Assembly: GCA_964017235.1 (NCBI GenBank)
Contig: OZ024928.1
Location: 83,633,566 to 83,697,565 of the forward strand
Direction of reading: 5' to 3'
DNA: 64,000 bases
Source of the DNA: Sabellastarte sp. h YS-2021
Lineage: Eukaryota > Annelida > Polychaeta > Sabellida > Sabellidae
Of this stretch, positions 55,846 through 64,000 are shown piece after piece. Under the pieces are notes generated by a model. The model was not told the origin of the DNA, did not search any database, and saw only the letters and a program-made list of their open reading frames with translations. A program made the position numbers and the translations under genes. Numbering within the stretch: the first letter of the stretch is position 1; each line of letters starts with the position of its first letter.

Positions 55846-56095
55846 CTAAATCTCCCTTATTATTCGTTGCAGGGACTAGGAAAGTGAGAACTTATAGGAT
55901 ATCATCTGCAAAAAAATTACCTTTGACCTCTTCTTCAAGATCAAAGTAGAGCTACCATTATGATTTTTTGTCTGTTAATTATCAAGGATTTAGAATGTAA
56001 CACAATTTAAGTCATGGGCTGCAAATCTTGTAGTGATGTCCGGTCTGATCTGTAACATCTCCTTCAAGGTCAAATGACCTCACAATACCTAGGAG
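55846..56095 (+). repeat. Highly decayed 146-bp-family repeats
   Basis: Two units still show TTATTATT, ATAGGAT/ATCAT, CTTCAAG and GTCAAA at the expected spacing. Confidence 0.5.
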
Positions 56096-56484
56096 CCATT
56101 GCACTTCATTTGGAGAAATTCTCTATATGGCGCTGAACTGGTGCCATTTGGGGATCTCCTCCACTGAGACACAGTGTTCAGTTTTTGCCCTAACATTGTT
56201 AAAATCATGTGGCATGATGGCATAGGGTATTATATTAATTTTGTACATCTAACAGTGTCAGGCCAGAAGTTTTATTACATTAATCCGTAGGCGTTAGTAT
56301 ATAATGGTGGATACATTAGATTACGCTTCATTATTCAGCTGATGTCATGTGAAGAGACATTTTTTATTACAGCTCTCTTCAGGAAAAACTTAACACACCA
56401 AGTTCCCTTTAAATTTAAACTTGTCTGAATAATTTTGGCATCATTTTGATAAACAAGATGGTCACCACAGCCACTTCATTGAAA

Positions 56485-57085
56485 ACTAGACCTACGCATT
56501 GGGGAACCGATGCAAATTTGTATCCACCGGAAAGACAACTCACCAAAGCCTGTGAACAATCATTTGACCTTGGAGGGCCCAAAGGTCAAATCTGACCACA
56601 TCAAAAGATTCCCAGCCCATGATTTCCTATAAGTTGGTTTCACATTCCAAACCTCTAGGACCAATAATAAGCGGGTTATAAGCACTTTTAAGTTTGACTA
56701 TCCTCGTTTGACCTTGACGGAGGGGCCCAAGGTCAAATAAAATAAAGTGATTCCACGTTGCTAACCTCCAGGACCAATAATAAGGAAGATATAGGCACTT
56801 TTAAAGTCCGCTATGTGGGGTACTTTGGCACTCCGTGGATGATCTTGAATTAAGAGCTTCAAGGTGAAATGTCTGCAGGGATGTAGAGGACATGTATATG
56901 TGTTCTGCATGTCACCTATGAAGAGATTTAACCTACCTATGAGAACCAACCAGAAGAAAAAGGTAGATAATTTTCAAAGAAATGCCTGTGGCGGCCATCT
57001 TGTTTTTCCTCTGAGAGCATTAACGCTGAAAATCTCTCTATGCACGGCTGCGGCGTGGCTAACGCCAAAGCAAAACAATAATAAA
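56485..57085 (-). mobile_element. Element with 146-bp core (copy 2, reversed, minimal)
   Basis: Reads GGAACCGATGCAAATTTGTA and AGACAACTCACCAAAGCC at one end (the reverse of 35415-35465) and GTGGCGGCCATCTTGTTTTT then CGGCGTGGCTAACGCC at the other (the reverse of 33640-33800). One to two core units lie between. It shows that a core with very few units is enough for the element to spread. Confidence 0.75.
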
Positions 57086-57164
57086 GCTTTTTGTTTTGTG
57101 ACTGGTTGTTGGTTGTACAAGGTGGATTCTCTTTAGGTGATATGTTCAGCAGATATACATGACT

Positions 57165-57870
57165 TCAATAAACATACAGATTTTTGACTTTGAAACTCTT
57201 AAACTGGCATTGTGACCTATTGAAACACTGGTTGACGGGTAGGTTGCTGGAAAGTCTTTGCCAGAAGCATGGCCTCGAATCCAGAGAATCTCTCTGACCA
57301 CTTTGTGTCCAGTGCCTTAATATCATCATTGGTGGCAGAATTGCACGACTTGAAAGATGATTTCTTCTAAGAATCTTTAGTAGAGGTTGTCTTCTTGTTG
57401 GTGACCACATTCTCTTAGCTCTTGCTGGTCTCGACCTGCCCTGGAATCTGGAGAGCCAGGATCCACTGGGGAGGGAGAGAAGGTGGCCGCTTGGTTTTCC
57501 TTGCTAGCTTTGTATGTGGCGGTCGCTAGTTGGGATTTTTTATCAGTGGTAAGTATGTTACAATACCAACAATCTGTCTTGAGAATGCAGGGATCATTAC
57601 CCAAACCTTCATCATGACAGCACGGGCATTTGCTGTGCTGGTTGAACGCGGCCATAACATGCCCACAACTTCCACGTTGTTGTCCTGGTGAGGCCATGAT
57701 GTATGTAGACACAATTGAAATAAAGTATTTGTAGGAATAAGATGTCTTTGCAGTGGATTTTACAAAAATTCCTTCTACTCTTGAGAAGAATCTGAATGCA
57801 CATGCACCAAACACAGAAGATGTTAGGACGTCAGATTGTCTAGACAGGAAGAAAGAAGGCCACTTCACCT
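57165..57870 (-). mobile_element. Fragment of a DIRS-type element, Gag-like region
   Basis: The minus strand carries the start of a Gag-like region similar to that of the DIRS copy at about 61.3 kb: a start like MASPGQQRGSCGHVMAAF against MAPPGNLKGQRRGTCGHAMA in the other copy. It is an old, partial copy; no reverse transcriptase or recombinase part remains here. Confidence 0.75.
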
Positions 57871-58507
57871 AGTCAGTGCATCACACAACCAGTCCTGCTG
57901 GTGTCTTTTTCTGACATTTGGCAGGACCAGTATTAACTATAAAAATTGAATTTACTTATTAAATTTGCAGTCTCAGTCATTCATTGAATGCAGAAGTAAC
58001 CCATGAAGTCAGTTTTAGCAAAATGTAATGGTGCCAAAATCTTACTTATTATTGATCAAAGAATGCGCTTGTATGTCATACAGCTTTAGGATGTGAAAGA
58101 ATCTGTAGAAAATTATGGGCTGGGAATCTTTTGATCTGTTCTAATTTGAGTTTTTACTTCTTGTTCCAGGTAAATGTTCATACTTATTACTTATTGGCTG
58201 TATCTCACTTCTAATTGTCCTAGAGGTTTTGGAAGTAAAAACATAAAAAAATAAAGTGCTGGAAATCTGTAGGGCCTTCCTTTAAAGTTAAGTGGGAGAG
58301 GGTTGTCCAAACTAAAAGGCGCTTATCTTTTACTAACTGTTGGTTCTACAAGTTTGCAATGTGAAACCCACTGTTGGGTTTGATATAATGGTAAAGAAAT
58401 CATAGGCTGCTATCTTGTTGCTATCAATGGTGCTCTTGACCTGTTTCTAAAGTTGTGCCTCCTGCTACGTGCAGTTACATTTTATAAACACCCTGTTTTG
58501 GGGAAAT
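57871..58507 (-). other. Downstream flank of the IgGFc-like gene with decayed 146-bp repeats
   Basis: Contains worn units of the 146-bp family (GGCTGGGAATCTTTTGAT, GTCCTAGAGGTTT). The 3' UTR of the minus-strand gene must lie here; no clear polyadenylation signal was fixed. Confidence 0.5.
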
Positions 58508-59750
58508 TTAACATTTGCTTGTGATGTACACAGATTGATCTCTGCAATCTATGGAAACCTTTCTCCCAGATATGCCTATTTTCCTCATCTTTGTAATTGA
58601 TCTAGTTTGTTCCATTCTGTATTTACTGGTGTGCTTCTGTTTGTTCATGCAACACAAATTTGACTTCATGCAAATATAAGCTATGCAAACCAATGGCACA
58701 CCAGCAAGAATTGAACAAGGAATAATTATCATTTTGTCATCTATTATGGAAGTAATCTTATTGGGATTAGTATCTATATTTTCACTTATGTTGTTAGTCT
58801 GTGTCTTTGTGACCAGACCAAAGCTTTGATTCGATAGAGTAGAAGTGTTGGTTACAAAATAAGGAAGAGAAGAAGTTTCTGAAGATGAATTTTCCATGCT
58901 GTGTGTCATGTGATCAGTACGGTGAAACAGATTTTCAGTTGTTTCACCATTCTTATAACTGGGATTTCTTGGTGTTTCATTAGTTGTATGTTGATACATT
59001 GTTTCGCTTGTAATCTCAATTTGACCAGTTTCAGTTGACATTCTTTTGTTGTGTATCTCACTTACATTGGATGTTATGGTTGATTCTCCTGTATTTTTCA
59101 CGAGACCTTGCCTGTTAGTTGCTGTTACAATATCTTGTAATGTAACTGTATTTGACACCCTTGGTCCACTTTGCTTGGGTATTATAAAACCTGTTGTTTC
59201 ACCCCTTTTGGATGCTGTTGATATTACACCCGAGAAAGATTGTGTTGTTCCAGTGTCTTCATTTCTAACTACAACAGAACTGTGTGGTTTTGAAATTTCT
59301 GATTCTGTTTCATACTCACTGGTTGTTTCAAACATTATTTTTGAATTTTTTTCTGTTATGACAGGAACTCTACTGAATTCCTGATTTATTGATACACTGG
59401 TAGGGGTGCTGGAAGAACCAGATGTTCTGTGTCTGGAAAATGAAGAAGAAATTGTTGTGATGTCATTTTTAACCTGTGCAGTATGTGATTCCTTAGAGGT
59501 TCTATCCATACCAGAAGAATTTGAAGATTCCAAAGATGTAGGAAAAACATCATGCTTTGCTAAAACAGTGAAATATGTTTCTGGAGACTTCAATTCTGTT
59601 GTGATATTTGTGAGAAAAATGTGTGAATGCGTGGTCATAAAATAATCGTCAATCCACTGACGATTACTTCTGTTAGTTTGCCACTCTTGACGAGTCTGGT
59701 GATTATCAAAAACATCCTCATCTATTCGACCATCGTTGTCATCATCTATT
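58508..59750 (-). CDS. IgGFc-binding-like membrane protein, last exon
   Basis: Last exon of a single-pass surface protein. It starts at the acceptor TTGTATTCCAG (59751-59761) and encodes the second acidic motif IDDDNDGRIDED, then a Ser/Thr-rich, mucin-like ectodomain of roughly 300 residues with many N-glycosylation sites. A hydrophobic segment MIIIPCSILAGVPLVCIAYI (about 58675-58735) follows as the membrane span. A short basic cytoplasmic tail with Cys-rich start ends at TAA 58508-58510. The phase fits the preceding exon exactly (GG plus A). Proteins joining an IgGFc-binding domain to DxDxDGxIDEE motifs are frequent in molluscs; their function is poorly known, perhaps adhesion or recognition. 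Confidence 0.8.
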
Positions 59751-60080
59751 CTGGAATACAATGACAAAAAAAGAGAGAAAAAGTTATGAGGTGACTTTGC
59801 TTGTGCCCATGTTGCCTTAAAATTTTTTTTAAATATTATCTTTTAGGTGAAAAACAATCTTAATTATTATACCATTTGGAAAACTAAATAAATATGATTT
59901 GATTTTTTTCCTTGCACTGGTTTCTGCTGGTCTTTAAACTGATGCAAAATGATCACTACAATAACTTATCAGCTGTATGATCAGTTTGTATGATCTTGCC
60001 TTACTCTAGCATGTTTTCAAGCTTTATTTATTTTCAGCATAAAATAAATGATTGGAATCTAAAAGTTATTGAACATTTAC
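59751..60080 (-). other. Intron of the IgGFc-like gene
   Basis: 330 bp, donor AATGG|GTAAAT at 60080, acceptor TATTCCAG at 59751, both on the minus strand. It splits the codon for Gly between two acidic motifs. Confidence 0.8.
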
Positions 60081-60613
60081 CCATTGGCAATCTCTTCATC
60101 AATAATTCCATCACAGTCATTATCTACCCAGTCTTTCCATCTCACAGTGGAATTACACTCCATATCCAAATTGTTCATCAGTTGGCCAATTGTCATGCCA
60201 TGTGCTTCCTGCAACTTGTGCCCATAAAATAAACCACCCAGAGTTTTACTTCGTTCTAATGTTTGTATCTCAAAGAATAGAGTTTGGGGGTGTTCATGAG
60301 GAAGAAATAATGTGATTACTTTATATTCTGTGCCTGCAACTTTCTTTTGTGATGAACCCTTGATAGAAACTCCATTTAATGTCACAAATTGCAGATCTTG
60401 TGTGTCAGTTATAAGAGTGACAGCACTGTTGAAGGGATGAAACAGAGATGCCATGTCTGCAAATATGTATTTGTTTGAATATTGAGCCAAAGGAGTCACA
60501 TACACCATGAATGGATCACTCCAGCGATAGTTATCTACCCCATGTGACATACTAATCTGTGTCACAAGTATGTTTTCACTGGCTATGAGGTAGAAAACTT
60601 CATCATGTGGGAG
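60081..60613 (-). CDS. IgGFc-binding-like membrane protein, penultimate exon
   Basis: Encodes the C-terminal part of an IgGFc-binding N-terminal-type domain: it begins LPHDEVFYLIASENILVTQI, continues through DPFMVYVTPLAQYSNKYIF and VTLNGVSIKGSS, and closes with LGGLFYGHKLQEAHG, all typical spacing for that domain. Then comes a first acidic motif DNDCDGIIDEE, likely calcium-binding by analogy to DxDxDG loops. The acceptor is a strong pyrimidine tract ending CCTTAG (60614-60619) and the donor is at 60080. There is no start codon in this exon; the signal peptide and the rest of the domain lie in exons to the right, beyond an intron that contains the DIRS copy at 61-64 kb and beyond the window. 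Confidence 0.82.
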
Positions 60614-60809
60614 CTAAGGAAAAAATAACAGTGTTTAGTAGAACACTGAAGAGTAAAATTCCTTTTGTAAAAGAATAAGAGCCTGGAGTACACTCTCCAT
60701 TGAAATTTACTATAATTTTATGTGAAAGTTCAGATAAGTAGAAGTATTTTTTCTGGTTGGTTAAAATTTACCTTAAAGGGTTTAACTCTATTTTAAAAAT
60801 AAACTAGAA

Positions 60810-60965
60810 AATTGTTTTTGCTAACAAAAACAAAGCGTCCCCAAAGGTTAGATGCAATATAGTATAAAGTAGAAAAGCTTTTTGAAAAGAAAAACATACA
60901 GCACTGAGAGAAGAAGTGAAAGTTAAGCAGTGTGACAGTTTACGCATTAACATGAAATAAAAATA
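60810..60965 (+). repeat. Fragment of the inverted-arm element terminus
   Basis: AACTAGAAAATTGTTTTTGC then AACAAAAACAAAGCGTCC resembles the terminus at 27420, followed by worn sequence. Confidence 0.5.
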
Positions 60966-60984
60966 CAAGTTTTATTGCGTTAAT

Positions 60985-63900
60985 ACATCTTACCTAGTGG
61001 ACAGATGCATTTGTGCGGCGCCCTGCCGGTCACGCCAAACGTTAGAAAAAAACGTCCTGAGCTGGGCTCTGGTCGGGACCGGTAGTGTCCTGTTCATTCG
61101 CCAGGTGGCTGTATAGCCCGCCTGCCAGTGTACTGCGCACGCTCATGCATGCGCTCTTCCTCTTTTTTTGTTTGGCGTGAAAGGAGAGAAAGTTTTGATT
61201 TTGGATATTGTGAATTATAACAGTTGTTTTTTACAACGAAATTTGTGTCAGTTAATTATTAAAGTATCATGGCACCTCCAGGAAATCTTAAAGGACAGAG
61301 GCGTGGCACGTGTGGCCATGCAATGGCTGCCTTTGACTTGCATGAAAAGTGCGTGCGGTGTCGTGACAAGAAGATTGGAGAGGACCCCTGTGTCAAAGGT
61401 CTGGATTGTTTAATTTGTGAAGGTTTTAATGATTCTCAACGTGAGACCTTGTCAACCCCTGCTTATAAGATCCGTAAAGACAGGAGGTCTGGAGCTTTGG
61501 TGTCCCCCAAGGACGTTACTGTAATCATTACTGTTGAGATGGAAGGACAAGCTTCTCCACCGTCTGCGCAAGTTTCTGCGTACCTGCTCCATCCACGTCT
61601 TCTGATCCTTCAGTGTCTTTTGTCACTTCAGCCCAATTTGAGGCCATGTCTGATAGATGGGCGGAACAATTCGCGCGGTTTGAAGCGCTCTTGTCACGGG
61701 GAAATGTTTTCAGTATTCCTAAATCTTCTGCTGCAGTTTCATCTCACCCTGTCTTGTCTGATAAGCCATTCATTTATCCCTCTGCCAGGCCTACCGGTCC
61801 GGTAGTGAACCCAGCAGAGCAGGATAATAAAGTGACAAAGACTGATGCCAAAACAAAGAAGAAAGGTCATAAGTCTAAAAGTGGGAAAGCTAAGGACACT
61901 GTTATTGCCACTCCGGCCCCTGCTTCTAACATCCCCGGTCCAGACGATGCCATGCAGGAGCCAGTCTTCAAGCCTGTTTCTTCTGTTGATGCTTCTCTTA
62001 CCGGTCATACAATTCAAGCTACCGGTCAAAGTGCTCCAATTGTATCTGCTGTTTCTTAGACTGGTCCAGAGACTTTGGATACCGGTTCTACTGTACAATA
62101 TGATGTGGCACCTAGTTCTCTTGCCAGTGCCGGTTCCAAGACATTTCCGGAGCAAGAGTACAGGGATCTACCAGTCCAGACTATTTCTGATGAACTTTCC
62201 GAGGAGGATAATTCTTTGGCTGAAGAAGGTGAAGTGTTGTCGGATAATCTGGAAAAGCAAGAGCAGACTGAGGACATGACCTTTAGAGAGACTGTTAGGT
62301 CTGTCCGTTCTTTTATGGGTTGGGATGATATCCCAGTGTTTGAAAGTAACCTAACCGAACCTCGACAAGTCTAACAACCCCTGGAGAGGCAAGCACCCAA
62401 GGAAGCCAGCTCGTATCTCAGTAGCCATGCCGCCGGATGATTGGCTGTGCCAAAAATTAGAAAAGCTTAACACCACAGTGGCTGAGGGATATCCATCTAG
62501 GGCACATGACTCGGCAGGCCTTAAGAAAGATCAATTTATAAAGATCCCCAAATCACAAGGCCGATGGTATCAAATGCACACCCTTAGACAAGATGGTCCT
62601 CACCGACCAGGGAAGAGCCTGTTTAGCTGGAGCAGCAGTGAGGCTAAACTAAACTCTCAGTTTCCGAGGATTGTGAAGGCCTCTTCGTATCCACCCTCTG
62701 GTCCACCTTCCAGGCCCATTTCTCAGGAGTACCTGCGAAGGTGGGAGCGTTGTGCTCGTGAAGGAAGTTACGTTGTTAACAGTGCTGCTGGATTTAATCG
62801 CTGTGCTTCTGAGTTACAGGAGAGAATTGCTTCAAATGTGTCATTTTTGTGCAGCAAGCTCAACAAGGGGAAGGCACCTAGGGATGTTTCCGAATCTCTA
62901 GCCTTCCACCAAAACATTTCCATGGCTATGGGAACAGCATTGCAACACTTGGCGGACAGTTTGTTTGTCCATTTAGCAAACCTCATTCTTCTCCGTCGTG
63001 ACTCTTACCTGGAATTTGTCAAGCCGGGAATCAAGCCGGACACTTGGAATCTTCTTAGGAACGCTCCCATGTTTGGTTATGGCCTGTTCCCGGACTCTGC
63101 TGAATTCTGCTGAACAGTGAGTCGCTCCAGGACCCGGTCCGGGTGCCTCCCAGCGCTCCAATTGGAGAGGGAACTTTAGATATAGGCCCTATGACAAGAA
63201 AGATTCGCAGCGACGCACTGACTCTTCTGAACAGGACCCCCAGCCATGGAGACAGTTCTCCAGAAATAGAGGTAGAGGACGTGCACGAGGTAGAGCAAAC
63301 CCTCGTTTTTCCAGATCTCGTGGCTTCAAGCCTTATAAATGACAATCACTGTTTCCAGCCCAGCAGGATCTCAGTGCTCAGGGTTTGGACGTAGTAGTGA
63401 AAGATTGTCCTCCGGAACAGACTTTAAATTACCTTGATTGTGAGCAAATATGCGAATCCCACCAAAAGCAAGGCCCTAGTGGAAGCTCTATCTTCTCTAA
63501 GACAAAAACAAGCCGTAGAAAGGGTGGTTGTCAAGTCTTCTCTGGCTTTTTACAACTGTCTCTTTCTGGTCCCAAAGCCCAATGGGAAATGGAGGCCAAT
63601 TCTGGATCTAAGCAAACTCAATCTTTTCCTAGCCACAAGCACGTTCAAAATGGAAACTCCAGAGACAATCTGGTTGTCTCTCCAAAAGGGGGAATGGGTC
63701 ACTTCGCTGGACTTCAGCGATGCCTACTTCCACATTCCCATAGCTCAGAGGTCCAGAATGTTTCTAAGATTTCACCTAAACAAGGTCAGTTTCCAGTTCA
63801 CTTCCCTCCCCTTTGGTCTGGCTACAGCTCCGTTGGAATTAACCAAAGTGGTCAAAGAGGTCAAGTTGATGGCTCAAGCCAGGGGTATCCGGATCCACCA

Positions 63901-64000
63901 GTACCTAGACGATTGGTTGTTACGAGCCCCTTCCCGGGCAACTTGCCTACAACACACCGGGATCCTCTTGGACCTATGTCAAGAGTTTGGTTGGGTGGTA
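60985..64000 (+). mobile_element. DIRS-type retrotransposon, old copy, runs off the window
   Basis: Left boundary approximate. From about 61.27 kb there is a Gag-like region with the same Cys/His module as the copies at 49.5 and 57.6 kb. Reverse transcriptase sequence follows from about 63.4 kb to the window edge, with readable family motifs (GKWRPILDLSKLN, SLDFSDAYFHIPI, YLDDWLL). RNase H and recombinase would lie beyond. It has several breaks and differs clearly from the 49.5 kb element, so it belongs to another, older DIRS lineage. It probably sits in an intron of the IgGFc-like gene on the opposite strand. Confidence 0.82.

Noticed and set aside
1-64000. CRISPR-like array
   Set aside because: The tandem arrays have no unique spacers between short identical repeats and the setting is clearly eukaryotic.
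1-64000. tRNA or rRNA genes
   Set aside because: I saw no A/B-box pair with a cloverleaf nor conserved rRNA segments; a tRNA scan was not possible by eye over the whole window.

Overview
This window looks like a repeat-choked stretch of a metazoan genome, most likely a mollusc and probably a bivalve. The evidence is an IgGFc-binding-domain membrane protein with acidic DxDxDGxIDEE motifs, DIRS retrotransposons, and many tandem-repeat-bearing elements ending in GC hairpins that recall the Helentron/HINE, 'pearl' and BIV160 families described in bivalves. The species was not identified. Everything was read by eye, so repeat boundaries are good to about 20 bases.

Four host genes are supported. 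PAXX (non-homologous end joining, minus strand) is split into two exons, 23972-24207 and 4211-4595. Its 19.4 kb intron fills most of the left third of the window. SUPT3H (SAGA histone-fold subunit, 39037-40269) and RNPC3 (U11/U12-65K of the minor spliceosome, 41246-42745) lie head-to-tail on the plus strand, each with an uninterrupted coding region. The 3' part of an IgGFc-binding-like, single-pass membrane glycoprotein gene is on the minus strand (exons 60081-60613 and 58508-59750); its 5' exons must lie beyond the window. A possible exon of an unrecognised gene is at 26183-26427.

Layout: 1-2.7 kb is a 321-bp satellite ending in a microsatellite and hairpin. 2.8-3.7 kb is a hairpin-ended element with 142-bp core repeats. 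4.2-4.6 kb is PAXX exon 2. 4.6-15 kb is the PAXX intron, filled with 133-, 145-, 157-, 160-, 174- and 142-bp arrays. 15.1-23.1 kb is a 1.68-kb tandem duplication whose second copy carries a young L1/Tx1-type LINE (18315-22859) with a perfect 14-bp target-site duplication. 23.15-25.2 kb holds MITEs around PAXX exon 1. 27.4-31.0 kb is a large element with inverted arms. 31.1-32.7 kb holds two TIR elements. 33.3-38.7 kb is a nest of hairpin-type elements in the opposite orientation. 39.0-42.7 kb is SUPT3H and RNPC3. 42.8-45.5 kb is a 169-bp satellite. 46.5-49.5 kb is another composite element. 49.5-55.1 kb is a nearly whole DIRS element. 56.5-57.9 kb holds element fragments. 58.5-60.6 kb is the IgGFc-like gene. 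61-64 kb is an older DIRS copy running off the window.

The host genes are not an operon; they serve separate jobs (DNA repair, transcription, minor splicing, cell surface). The dominant theme is modular repeats: a few end modules combined with interchangeable tandem cores. Two of these cores carry recognisable transcription-factor-like motifs (AGGTCA direct repeats and ATGGCGGC).
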